Made by a program: the position numbers and the translations under genes
In this document: positions 17,079 through 24,994 of the stretch, one piece after another
Layout: the number at the start of each line of letters is the position of its first letter
How positions within the stretch are numbered: position 1 is the stretch's first letter
Assembly (NCBI GenBank): GCA_905221605.1
Contig: CAJNDS010002206.1
Location: forward strand, 291,226-355,225
Direction: 5' to 3'
DNA: 64,000 bases
DNA from: Symbiodinium natans
Taxonomy: Eukaryota > Sar > Dinophyceae > Suessiales > Symbiodiniaceae
Notes under the pieces: model-generated
Told to the model about the DNA's origin: nothing
Seen by the model: only the letters and a program-made list of their open reading frames with translations
Database searches by the model: none

Positions 17079-18545
17079 TTAGTCCAGAACCGTTGAAGCT
17101 GACTCGCTAAGTTCAAACACATGCTCACTCACAAGAGTCACATACACCTGCTCAATTCCTAATGCGAATGTGTTGTTTGCCCCTTTCAATTTAAAAGTCA
17201 ATAAGGAACCCATTTTAGTGTTGCTTCCGGTAAAGTTCATATCGGGTTGCTTATCAAAATTTATTCCACCGATAAACTTGTCGTTAGCATATCGGTAAAT
17301 GTCAATTGAAAAACCATCATAAAACGGAGACATAACATTAACAGCACGGCGTAGGAAATACATTGCTTCTGCTATACTTTCTATCGCTTGTTCCGGGAAC
17401 TTTTTATTAGCAATCTGAACATAATATGAAATTTGTTTAGTGCTGTCGATTACACCTTCTAAATTATCAATTGTAGCCGACATAGGATGATAAAACCAAG
17501 TCCATTTTTTCTTTGCAAAATTTGCTGCTGTGTTATTGTCATCAATCTGTGAATTGCTAAGGGTAAAGAACATTTGAGATAATCGTGTGGAGGACTTAAC
17601 AATGTTCATATTGATTTCGGTATTTCCTGCCGCGAAAGATTGTGAAAAACTGTGATAGGCGGGATAAACCATACGAAGCCGACCCCCTTTCAATAAATGC
17701 GAAACCACGTTGTTATTCACGGAATTATCGACTGTGATTAATTCGCAGCGAAGGATACAATTTTGAATGGACCACGAAGTTGTGGTGTTTCTTGTGGTAA
17801 AGTATGAACCATTGACATCGTCTTCGGCCTGAGTTCCTGCTACTGGCGTTGCCGGTCTGATGACTGGCTCTTGTGCGTCCGAACAAATTTCGAAAATAAA
17901 TTCTAACGGGCAATATCGAATAGGTGGATAATACCCAGATTGAACGAACCCGCAACAAGGTTTGTGCCCCATCCGCACGAATTTACCTTGCTCAATTCCT
18001 GTTGTGTTGGCTCTTGTAAGTTTTGGTAAAACAATTCCTCTATCATTTCTACCAGTAGTGGCGGTGGCATCGTGAGTTTCAATTGCAAATGCATAAAGTC
18101 TATTAATTCTGCTGTCGTATCGGGTTAAACAACCTTCCTGAATATCATCTAAATTTCTTACCTCTTCGCTTTTGAACGATTTCATTTCTTCACATACTAA
18201 ATTGTAATTGTCAATGTCGTTAATTTGTTGTCCTGCCGCGTTGCATCTATAACGGGTAAAGAAGGCGTGACTTTCACCTAAGGGTCGTAAATATTCTCCT
18301 GCTGTGGTTGATGTATTAACGACGTCAAAAAATAAGCAAATGCTGGACATATCGATGTAATTGTTGTCTTCTCCTGTAATAACAAATTTAATATATTTGT
18401 TTCCATTGTTGGAACTGAAAATGTTTCCAGATACACTTGGAAAATGGACTTGCTTACGGTCGGTGATATACGCGGCGCTTTCTGGAAGTCCGAACTGTAA
18501 GGAATTTATCATATTATCCTGTGTTTCAGCAATGACTAAATCCAT
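17079..18545 (-). CDS. Major capsid protein, double jelly roll (488 aa)
   Basis: Forms the icosahedral shell. Length (~490 aa), position next to the minor-capsid/ATPase set and features such as an N-terminal strand (AYITDRKQVHFPSVSG), a central NDIDNYNLVCEEMKSF and a late STRLSQMFFTLSNSQI match PLV/Polinton major capsid proteins. I infer the double jelly-roll fold from this family resemblance, not from a structure search. No signal peptide or membrane segment. AT-rich, TATA-like sequence lies just upstream of the ATG. The frame is intact. Confidence 0.85.
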   Translation of the reverse strand: MDLVIAETQDNMINSLQFGLPESAAYITDRKQVHFPSVSGNIFSSNNGNKYIKFVITGEDNNYIDMSSICLFFDVVNTSTTAGEYLRPLGESHAFFTRYRCNAAGQQINDIDNYNLVCEEMKSFKSEEVRNLDDIQEGCLTRYDSRINRLYAFAIETHDATATTGRNDRGIVLPKLTRANTTGIEQGKFVRMGHKPCCGFVQSGYYPPIRYCPLEFIFEICSDAQEPVIRPATPVAGTQAEDDVNGSYFTTRNTTTSWSIQNCILRCELITVDNSVNNNVVSHLLKGGRLRMVYPAYHSFSQSFAAGNTEINMNIVKSSTRLSQMFFTLSNSQIDDNNTAANFAKKKWTWFYHPMSATIDNLEGVIDSTKQISYYVQIANKKFPEQAIESIAEAMYFLRRAVNVMSPFYDGFSIDIYRYANDKFIGGINFDKQPDMNFTGSNTKMGSLLTFKLKGANNTFALGIEQVYVTLVSEHVFELSESASTVLD

Positions 18546-18555
18546 AACTTATATA

Positions 18556-18798
18556 TTATTTATTAGATTTTTTATTAATATTATTCTTTTTATGAGGATT
18601 TAAATTGTTAATATTTTTTGAAATTTGTTTTTCCAACTGTGGTTGTGGCACTGCCGTTGTTTCGGTTTCTACGATTCCACGAATCATTTCATAAGATGAA
18701 TTGTTAAGACTCTTCGTAATTTTGTTTTTGAATTGGACGTTCTCGGGAGTTTTTCCTATCCTCATTTGTTCTTTTGGTTTCCTGGCCTTGTTAAGCAT
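18556..18798 (-). CDS. Small basic hypothetical protein (80 aa)
   Basis: Not recognised. Basic and polar, with a Lys/Asn-rich C-terminus (NLNPHKKNNINKKSNK). It lies 10 bp upstream of the capsid gene on the same strand, so it may be co-expressed. A capsid-associated or cement-type role is possible but unproven. Confidence 0.55.
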   Translation of the reverse strand: MLNKARKPKEQMRIGKTPENVQFKNKITKSLNNSSYEMIRGIVETETTAVPQPQLEKQISKNINNLNPHKKNNINKKSNK

Positions 18799-18826
18799 TA
18801 TTATTATATTTTATCTTAGAAAAACC

Positions 18827-19378
18827 CTAAACCCAACCCATTACGGGTATTCTTTCATCAATGCCGTGCAATCTGTCGATGTCATGATTCGATACAGGGT
18901 TGAAAGTATTTGTGTCATAACTTATGGCCGCGTTGTCCAAACTACTCACGAGGTCGCCGGTCATTCTAAAACGCTTGTGCTGTTCCGTCGGTTTGTCTAA
19001 ACCAAAGATAGGTGAAATCAAACTTATTACAGGTGCATCATACGTTCTTGTTTTATAATTTCTATCCTTAAATTCTTTGTTTAATTCCAAAACAACACTA
19101 CCGCCCATACTGTGCCCTAATAGTGTATCAACTTGCGGATTTTCCAATAATACTTTTTTTGCCTCCTTATACCTGTCCATGTCTCTAATTCCACCGGTTT
19201 TAAGTTTTGTAAAATTTTGTTGCCAGTCCCGTGTAGAAGTTGTGCCTCCCACATACATTTTATTCCCCTTAACGAAAATTTTATTATCCCGATCATATGC
19301 TAATTTAATACCCTGTGTATTTGAAATTTTGCCGTTCGCGTTTAGCATCTTATTTAATTGTGCTTCTATCTTCGTCAT
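18827..19378 (-). CDS. Lipase-like alpha/beta hydrolase (183 aa)
   Basis: The nucleophile elbow GHSMGGSVV (~93-101) gives the GxSxG serine. TYDAPVIS (~113-120) provides the Asp strand and SNHDIDRLH (~162-170) the His, in the order expected for class-3 lipases. The oxyanion region is VGGTTSTRDW (~43-52). It is shorter than cellular lipases, as are virion-associated versions. The likely job is local lipid or ester cleavage during entry or exit. It clusters with the capsid genes. Substrate unknown. Confidence 0.75.
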   Translation of the reverse strand: MTKIEAQLNKMLNANGKISNTQGIKLAYDRDNKIFVKGNKMYVGGTTSTRDWQQNFTKLKTGGIRDMDRYKEAKKVLLENPQVDTLLGHSMGGSVVLELNKEFKDRNYKTRTYDAPVISLISPIFGLDKPTEQHKRFRMTGDLVSSLDNAAISYDTNTFNPVSNHDIDRLHGIDERIPVMGWV

Positions 19379-19429
19379 TATATAAAAAGATTATAAATAT
19401 TTTTATATCAATTACATTATATATTATAT

Positions 19430-20299
19430 ATGAGCATCAGACCATTAACATATAAAAAGGTTTATGTGAATTCAAAATATCGCACCTCCAACAGTCGTGG
19501 TATAAGCGACTTCCAAATAGAATTGAGGGAAACCTTCGAAATTCCGGATGGCACAATTATGCAAGTCCATGAAATAGCAATACCGAACACGTGGTATTCG
19601 ATAAACACAAATAATCAAAATCTGTATTTTCGGCATCAGATCATCGCACCTGCGACACCACAAGGCATAACATATAGGCGTATAGAAATACCAGTCGGCA
19701 ACTACACACCGCCTGAATTAGCAAATGCGATACAGACGCAACTCAATTTTTTCTTTGATAGTGGCGGTCGGTCGAATTCCTACACTGTCGCATATAACAC
19801 AATATCGAATAAGATGACCGTATCTTCAAATTATGTGGAAGTGCTTTTTATCCCTTTAACCGATGCCGATGTCCCCGCTCTGGTAGGTTCGTTTTCTAAC
19901 AGTGTCGATTTAAATAACTTGAACTCAATAAACGAGGTGTTGAGTTTTAATGTCACGGTAGGCGATAGTTTTACCTCATCTGCTCCATGGACTACCGGAT
20001 TTATTAAACTTCTCCACCATCAGGACATTTACATATCCTGCCCCGAATTGTCGAATAATAACTTTCATAGTCCCTCATCTTTTTCAAATGCTATTGTAAA
20101 GAAGGTTCCTGTTAATGCTTCCTTTGCTGGTATTATAAACGACCCTTATGGAATTACAGATTACGATTACGTTAATGTCTCGCGTCGTTCAATAAGACGA
20201 CTGAGTTTTAGAATAACAGACGAGGTAGGCAACCTCATAGACTTCAACGGTGTGAATTTGAGTTTTAGTCTTCTCTTTCATAATACAGATGCTATGTGA
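19430..20299 (+). CDS. Minor capsid (penton) protein, single jelly roll (289 aa)
   Basis: Plugs the five-fold vertices. The pattern is that of Polinton/PLV pentons: VYVNSKYRTSNSRGISDFQI at the N-terminus, IPNTWYSIN (~50-58), a GNYTPPELANAIQTQL helix (~84-99), and RRLSFRITDEVGNLIDFNGV...SLLFHN at the C-terminus. Length fits the family. It is divergent from the lipase gene across a short AT-rich promoter region and leads a plus-strand block of three further genes. Confidence 0.85.
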   Translation: MSIRPLTYKKVYVNSKYRTSNSRGISDFQIELRETFEIPDGTIMQVHEIAIPNTWYSINTNNQNLYFRHQIIAPATPQGITYRRIEIPVGNYTPPELANAIQTQLNFFFDSGGRSNSYTVAYNTISNKMTVSSNYVEVLFIPLTDADVPALVGSFSNSVDLNNLNSINEVLSFNVTVGDSFTSSAPWTTGFIKLLHHQDIYISCPELSNNNFHSPSSFSNAIVKKVPVNASFAGIINDPYGITDYDYVNVSRRSIRRLSFRITDEVGNLIDFNGVNLSFSLLFHNTDAM

Positions 20300-20332
20300 A
20301 TTATTGTAGAAAATATATAGAACATTATATAG

Positions 20333-20899
20333 ATGGCCGAAGAAAGTAATGACATCGTCGCCGTTGATGAAAAGCCAGAACAGGAAGAACCCAAATCGGA
20401 AGAAGCACCCAACGAAACACCTGAGCCTAAGGAAGAAACTAAACGAGTCAAAATTAGGGAAGTCGCCAAGGAAAAGGCAGAATGTCAAGACTGCAAGAAA
20501 ACGATGTGTATGAAAACGCTTAGGTATTCACACCCCGAAAAATGCGAGGGGAAACCAAGCGACATATTAAAAAAACCTGTTAGGAAAAGCAACGTTAAAC
20601 CAAAAATTAATGTTGAACCATTAGCGCCAGAAAATAATTCAGTAGCACCACCGCAATATCAAGAACAACAACCGCCTCCTTCAATGCCAACTGTGCCAAA
20701 TGTGCCAAATGTGCCAACTGTGCCAACTGTGCCAACTGTGCCACAGCAACAACCCTTAAACCCTTATGCAAATTTAACACAACAACAACTATTGCAATTA
20801 CAGATGAACACAATGAACGCCGAAATCATGAGAAGAAGACAAGAAAAATCTGCTAATATGTGTAAGGCAATGTTTCAATCCAGAAGTAAAAAAATCTAA
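20333..20899 (+). CDS. Zinc-finger, Pro-rich virion-type protein (188 aa)
   Basis: The acidic N-terminus (EKPEQEEPKSEEAPNETPEP) leads to one zinc knuckle, CQDCKKTMCMKTLRYSHPEK followed by C (~51-71). Then a basic stretch and a Pro/Val repeat region (VPNVPNVPTVPTVPTVP, from a tandem 9-bp repeat at ~20688-20745). A Gln-rich helix ends the chain. Such small Zn plus low-complexity proteins are common in algal PLVs. Function unknown. It starts 33 bp after the penton gene. Confidence 0.65.
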   Translation: MAEESNDIVAVDEKPEQEEPKSEEAPNETPEPKEETKRVKIREVAKEKAECQDCKKTMCMKTLRYSHPEKCEGKPSDILKKPVRKSNVKPKINVEPLAPENNSVAPPQYQEQQPPPSMPTVPNVPNVPTVPTVPTVPQQQPLNPYANLTQQQLLQLQMNTMNAEIMRRRQEKSANMCKAMFQSRSKKI

Positions 20900-20915
20900 A
20901 TAATAATATATACAA

Positions 20916-21257
20916 ATGGTTCTATATAATAGGTTCAAATTTCAAAAGAACAAACAGCAACATAAAAAAAAATCGTTAGATAATCCTGTCGTTAATTCAT
21001 CCGCTGATTTAGTGTATCACCAACAAAACATCGACTATTTACTGAATCTCAAAAAACAATTAGAAGCGAGAGAGGCAAAAGAGAAGAATCTGGCATTTAA
21101 ACGCAGACTGTTAGAGGGTCAGATGAAAGCAAACTACGAAGGCGAAATGGCAAGATTGAGAGGGGAAATGCATAATCCAAGAATACCCGAGACTTCACTG
21201 GAACATCTGAAAAAGAGGTATGATACATTAAGCGAATTGAGCGAATCTATTTTCTAA
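20916..21257 (+). CDS. Coiled-coil protein (113 aa)
   Basis: Not recognised. The basic N-terminus (NRFKFQKNKQQHKKKS) precedes a long helix from ~35 to ~105 with heptad character (LLNLKKQLEAREAKEKNLAF). It is spaced 16-18 bp from both neighbours, which suggests one transcription unit with the penton gene. Possibly a capsid scaffold or cement protein. Confidence 0.6.
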   Translation: MVLYNRFKFQKNKQQHKKKSLDNPVVNSSADLVYHQQNIDYLLNLKKQLEAREAKEKNLAFKRRLLEGQMKANYEGEMARLRGEMHNPRIPETSLEHLKKRYDTLSELSESIF

Positions 21258-21275
21258 ATAAACATATAAAAAAGG

Positions 21276-22628
21276 ATGGTAGTTAAAAATGCTGGAATAC
21301 AATTTCATAGAAGGTCAAGATATGAAGATATTTTAGAACTGGTCAATGACAACGAAGATGCACTAAAACCTTTTCCTAATCGGGATGCTGTATTTTATAA
21401 ACAAAGCAACAAAGGAAGTCAATTTGATGGCAAAGACCATTTAGATAAATTGAAAGTCCAAGAAAAACAAATTGCCGAGCGAATTGTTAGAGACCATATG
21501 CTACGCGAATACGCCAGTGATAATGGTTTAACACACAGAGCATTATTTACACAGAATGACAGACCGGAACCAGAGCAACCAAGGTCGCCAGAAATGTTTA
21601 ACATAGGAACTGACGCCGAAAGTATGTCTGTTGTTGAAGAATTCGGCACACCGCCAGAACAACAACTGTTTCAAATCAATGAAACATTAGGAAACATAGC
21701 AACAGCACAACAAGGCAACCAACAAGCAATTTACGAAGCACATCAACAACAGTTAGAAAGAGAAGAAGAAGGCGGATCAGGAATTTTAAGGACTTTGGGA
21801 AGCGGTGCATTAAGAATAGGTGGCGGAGCATTAAGAGTAGGGGGCAATGTCGCCGGACATATGGCGTCAGGTATGGATTTCGGAAGTTCGCTTCTGGCAG
21901 GTATGTCGCAGGAAGCAATCAGTCAATTCAATGAAGCGATAATGAACAGAATAAATCCGCCACCAAGACCACTTTTAGATTTTACAGGAGACCCAAGAGC
22001 GGGGCAATTTACAACATACGACCCGATGCCAATTCCAAATATGCAATATTTACAACCTTCAATTGTTTTACAGCCACATCAGTCTAATGTAGGAGCAACT
22101 CAACAACCCTTGCCGATTGCCTCGTCCAGTCAGCCCACAGTATCAGAGTTGCCAGCGTTGCCACCAATACCACGAACAATACCACAGCGACCAACAGAAC
22201 CAAGGGGCAAACCCAGACCGAGACCATCGCCGAAAACATCGCCCGAACCACCACCGCGACCAAATTTCCAACAAGGCGGTTCGTCAAGTTCAAGCGGAAA
22301 TGCACCACCGCCAGAACCAGCACAACCACCACCACGAAAAGAACCACCAAGAACCCGCTTAACAAGAAAAACAAATTTGAAGGAAGGAACAACCGAAGAG
22401 CAAGATATGGCATCTTCTACATTAATCATTCCAAGTAGAATAGGTATTCAAAAATTAAGAGAGGTATTCGAAGAAGCGAACAATAGACACACAATAAACA
22501 CTAAAACGTATAGAAATTTTAAAAGTTTATATAATAATTGGGTAAAATCTGCTGGGGACAAGGAAATGAAAAAACAATATCTACAAGAACTCAAAGATTT
22601 ATATAGACAACAAATATTTAAAAAATAA
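21276..22628 (+). CDS. Large structural-type protein with Gly-rich amphipathic segment and Pro-rich tail (450 aa)
   Basis: Residues 1-90 are charged and helical. Residues ~165-215 form a Gly/Ala-rich amphipathic stretch (LGSGALRIGGGALRVGGNVA) that could bind or disrupt membranes, like lytic minor capsid proteins. Residues ~230-365 are Pro/Gln/Ser-rich and disordered. The last ~75 residues are helical and basic. No enzyme motif. It is the last gene of the plus-strand late block and is followed directly by a strong terminator-like hairpin. Role inferred from composition and position. Confidence 0.65.
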   Translation: MVVKNAGIQFHRRSRYEDILELVNDNEDALKPFPNRDAVFYKQSNKGSQFDGKDHLDKLKVQEKQIAERIVRDHMLREYASDNGLTHRALFTQNDRPEPEQPRSPEMFNIGTDAESMSVVEEFGTPPEQQLFQINETLGNIATAQQGNQQAIYEAHQQQLEREEEGGSGILRTLGSGALRIGGGALRVGGNVAGHMASGMDFGSSLLAGMSQEAISQFNEAIMNRINPPPRPLLDFTGDPRAGQFTTYDPMPIPNMQYLQPSIVLQPHQSNVGATQQPLPIASSSQPTVSELPALPPIPRTIPQRPTEPRGKPRPRPSPKTSPEPPPRPNFQQGGSSSSSGNAPPPEPAQPPPRKEPPRTRLTRKTNLKEGTTEEQDMASSTLIIPSRIGIQKLREVFEEANNRHTINTKTYRNFKSLYNNWVKSAGDKEMKKQYLQELKDLYRQQIFKK

Positions 22629-22639
22629 ACAAACCTCAA

Positions 22640-22676
22640 AACTTTTCAATAAATTAATACCCTTTATTGAAAAGTT
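22640..22676 (+). terminator. Hairpin and T-tract after the 450-aa gene
   Basis: Perfect 14-bp inverted repeat AACTTTTCAATAAA/TTTATTGAAAAGTT with a 9-base loop, then T-rich DNA (22673-22728). It lies 11 bp after the stop codon. AATAAA inside the arm could also act as a polyadenylation signal. It probably forms the 3' end of the late transcript. Confidence 0.6.
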
Positions 22677-22729
22677 TTTTATTTCTTGTTTTTTTATTTT
22701 TGTTTTTTTATTTTTGTTTTTTTTATTTT

Positions 22730-22766
22730 TGAGGCGTTGGGGCGTAGCAGGGGAAAAGGGGGGTGC
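22730..22766. repeat. Internal fragment of the PLV terminal repeat
   Basis: 37 bp (TGAGGCGTTGGGGCGTAGCA then GGGGAAAAGGGGGGTGC) matching right-TIR positions 24946-24982 with two mismatches and no gap, in the same orientation. The last ~12 bp of the true terminus are missing. It marks the point where viral DNA stops and the cargo-like segment begins. Confidence 0.85.
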
Positions 22767-22988
22767 AAAACATGAACATGACAGTTCTGCTTTTGGTGCA
22801 TGTAGTTGCTCAACTTTGTTGGTTGTAGGCTTTTGTGGCTCAAAGTTTTTTGAGTGTTTCAATCATTTTTCAATTCGCAACCCTTGTCGTTTCTTGTCTC
22901 ATTTCAGTAGATTTTTTTTGCATGTTAGGGCAGTTGCTTGTTAGGCCATTGTGGTTTTCTTGTGTTCTGTCGCTTGGTCTGTAAGGCC

Positions 22989-23150
22989 ATGGAGAGTTCG
23001 ACCACACCCACCTTCGTGTCTGTGGGGCAAGGGACACCAGAGATTACCACGGTGGCTGTTGATGACAACGCTTCTTTTCGCGATTTACAGACAATGGTAT
23101 GGAAGAAAACGGGCATTCCTGTTGAAGAACAGCACTGGTCAGTTTCTTGA
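22989..23150 (+). CDS. Ubiquitin-like domain fragment (53 aa)
   Basis: From ATG at 22989: FVSVGQGTPEITTVAVDDNA, then SFRDLQTMVWKKTGIPVEEQHW before a TGA. The spacing of strand 1, strand 2, the helix and the K-x-G-I-P-x-E-x-Q turn matches the first two thirds of a ubiquitin fold, but the last strands and any GG end are missing. It may be a first exon cut short by the CCCTAAAA repeats, or a broken copy. An intron linking it to the frame at 23272 cannot be decided. Confidence 0.35.
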   Translation: MESSTTPTFVSVGQGTPEITTVAVDDNASFRDLQTMVWKKTGIPVEEQHWSVS

Positions 23151-23167
23151 AGACAAATGCAATAAGG

Positions 23168-23260
23168 GTAAAACCCTAAAACCCTAAAACCCTAAAACCC
23201 TAAACCCTAAAACCCTAAACCCTAAAACCCTAAACCCTAAAACCCTAAACCCTAAAACCC
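23168..23260. repeat. Interstitial telomere-like repeats
   Basis: About a dozen copies of CCCTAAAA and CCCTAAA in tandem, between the ubiquitin-like fragment and the AT-hook frame. They are purer than the satellite outside. They may come from telomere sequence added at a break or from recombination with the flanking array. Confidence 0.9.
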
Positions 23261-23271
23261 GAAGCGTTTAG

Positions 23272-24102
23272 CCATCCGAGGTTCGCTCGACCCGTCAAGA
23301 CTTTCTGGAATTGCTCACCGACTCTGATGGCGACAGTGGCAAGAGCACTTTGGTGTCAGCAGAGGACATCGACCCTTTGAGCACTTTGGTGTCAGGAGAG
23401 GACATCGACCCTTTAAGTGTTTTTCAAGTAGGTGGGGGTAAAAGGGCAAGGGTTTCTTCATCAAGTTTTAAATGCACTGGGAAATACACTTCAAGAGACC
23501 AACGTATTCGTTTCATCAAAGAAGAAACCCGAAGCCTTGATAGTCGCATCGCTTATTCTTCGGTGGTTTCAAACGTCTTTACAGAACAGATAGACCTTAT
23601 CAAGACTACTATTTCGTTGGCAGAAAATGAACCGAAGAATTGCGAAAAGACTATCCTTTCAGTTGTAAGCAAAAGGACCCGTTTAAATCTAATCGAGGAC
23701 TTGGCCAGAACCAATAACGTAGAGCAACGAATTAAAATTTTAGCCGACGCTTTCTTTCACTATGTAGAAGACAACACATGTGAGGTAGAGTGCTTAATTA
23801 CTGCTCTTAAATCTTATTCTTTACGGTCAATGGAACAGTTAGTGGTTCTTTTGTGGGGGTCTTCTACTGGTGATATACAGTGGCAAAAATTATACAGGTC
23901 TTTAAGTAAGTGCCCTAAACACGGCATCGGCGGTGCTACTTCTTCCACTGGTCATCACGAAGAAGAAGATGAAGACGACGACGATGATGACGACGATGAT
24001 GATGACAAGGGGAACGAAGACGAAGAGATGCCGGATATTGGGACAATTTCTATCGCTACTCCAACGAAGTCGCGACGGGGACGGCCAAAAAAAACTGGGT
24101 GA
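23272..24102 (+). CDS. Acidic AT-hook protein, 5' end missing (~276 codons open)
   Basis: The open frame has no ATG near its start (upstream TAG at 23269; a TTG at 23311 is the nearest alternative), so the 5' exon is missing or spliced. Near the N-terminus an 11-residue unit is repeated (STLVSAEDIDPL / STLVSGEDIDPL). The middle 150 residues are helical and unrecognised. The C-terminus has a run of about 20 acidic residues and ends in RRGRPKK, an AT-hook that binds the DNA minor groove. A chromatin-type nuclear protein is likely; host origin is inferred from composition. Confidence 0.55.
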   Translation, partial: PSEVRSTRQDFLELLTDSDGDSGKSTLVSAEDIDPLSTLVSGEDIDPLSVFQVGGGKRARVSSSSFKCTGKYTSRDQRIRFIKEETRSLDSRIAYSSVVSNVFTEQIDLIKTTISLAENEPKNCEKTILSVVSKRTRLNLIEDLARTNNVEQRIKILADAFFHYVEDNTCEVECLITALKSYSLRSMEQLVVLLWGSSTGDIQWQKLYRSLSKCPKHGIGGATSSTGHHEEEDEDDDDDDDDDDDKGNEDEEMPDIGTISIATPTKSRRGRPKKTG

Positions 24103-24620
24103 GGCGATGCGTTCAAATTTCTTCTGGGTTGGTCAAAAAATAGGGTTGTTGTTTAGTTTGTCCCCTGTGCAAGGCGATGAACTCTCCGCGTGGGGCGCGC
24201 AATCATCGCTGGTTCATCTGGTGGAGTCTTTTGCTACTTCCTTTTTGGAGGCACAACAAGTAAAACCAACCTTAATCCCTAATCCCTAATAATAATAATA
24301 ATAATAATAACCCTGTTTGGTTTCATCCCTGCGAGGTCTTGATAATGACGCAAACGCTGCCGGAGCAGTGAAGAAGGAGAGAAAATAAATAATAATCAAC
24401 ACTTTTTGTGTTGATGGGTTTTTAAAACCCTAAACCCTAAAACCCTAAATCTAACCCACAAACAATTTGCACAGGAGAAGAACTTCGGGCGTGGCAATGG
24501 CGCACGTACAGAGAGCCGTTGCCCGTGATGTGAAAAGAATGGCTGGTGATGGAAGAAGAGAATTTTGAAATATATTTTAATAAATATATATATATGTAAT
24601 ATTTCCAAATAAAGATTTAA

Positions 24621-24675
24621 AGAAATATTGTATATATATTTATAGAATATATATATATATATATACAATATTTCT
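24621..24675. repeat. AT-rich long hairpin
   Basis: Perfect 19-bp arms AGAAATATTGTATATATAT (24621-24639) and its complement (24657-24675) around a 17-base loop, within A/T-only DNA. It could be a cruciform, a MITE remnant or a replication element. Confidence 0.7.
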
Positions 24676-24753
24676 AAGATATATTTTAAAAGATCAATTG
24701 GGAATGAATGCGCCGGCCTCAGTGGGAGCCTTTCAGGGTTTTTCAGGTTCAGG

Positions 24754-24994
24754 GAATTATCAATACAAAAATCGTGAATTTCGGGTTTAGGAGTTAGGGG
24801 GTGGTTTTGAAAGTTGATTTGGGATTCAGATCTTGGGAATTTTCGGTTTATTGTTGGTTAAAACGTTTGAGGTGGGGATGTCAAATTCGGGGTTTTTCGG
24901 TGGTAAAGTTGTGAAGTGTAGGGTGGGGTACAGGGATTTTTCGGTTGAGGCGTTGGGGCGTAGCATGGGAAAAGGGGGATGCCCTGCCCTAACT
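24754..24994 (-). repeat. Right terminal inverted repeat of the PLV
   Basis: Partner of 3770-4010, 241 bp, ending ...GCCCTGCCCTAACT. It is followed by the target duplication CTAAA at 24995-24999 and the remainder of the interrupted satellite unit. Confidence 0.95.

Larger units (their letters stand above)
22767..24753. other. Cargo-like segment of non-viral character inside the right end
   Basis: Lies between the internal TIR fragment and the true right TIR. It is more GC-rich and differently composed than the viral genes, and holds a ubiquitin-like fragment, CCCTAAAA repeats and an AT-hook gene. After 24102 there is no gene: a (TAA)n microsatellite at ~24290-24310, a short CCCTAAA run at ~24427-24449 and an AT-rich hairpin at 24621-24675. 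It is probably host DNA acquired by the element. Confidence 0.6.
3770..24994. mobile_element. Integrated Polinton-like virus (PLV/Maverick-type), 21.2 kb
   Basis: An AT-rich element bounded by 241-bp terminal inverted repeats that begin 5'-AG, with a 5-bp target duplication, inserted inside the satellite. It carries the PLV/Polinton core: DDE integrase, family-B polymerase, FtsK/HerA-like packaging ATPase, double-jelly-roll major capsid protein and single-jelly-roll minor capsid protein. Family traits (15-25 kb, long TIRs, 5'-AG ends, 5-6 bp duplications) match those described for Polintons. Most genes are intact, so integration looks fairly recent. Two things are damaged or added: the integrase C-terminus is out of frame, and a 2-kb non-viral segment sits inside the right end. 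No separate adenovirus-type protease was found. Confidence 0.93.

Noticed and set aside
20189..20488. Minus-strand frames over the penton and zinc-finger genes
   Set aside because: They mirror the strong plus-strand genes and have no domain, promoter or composition support.
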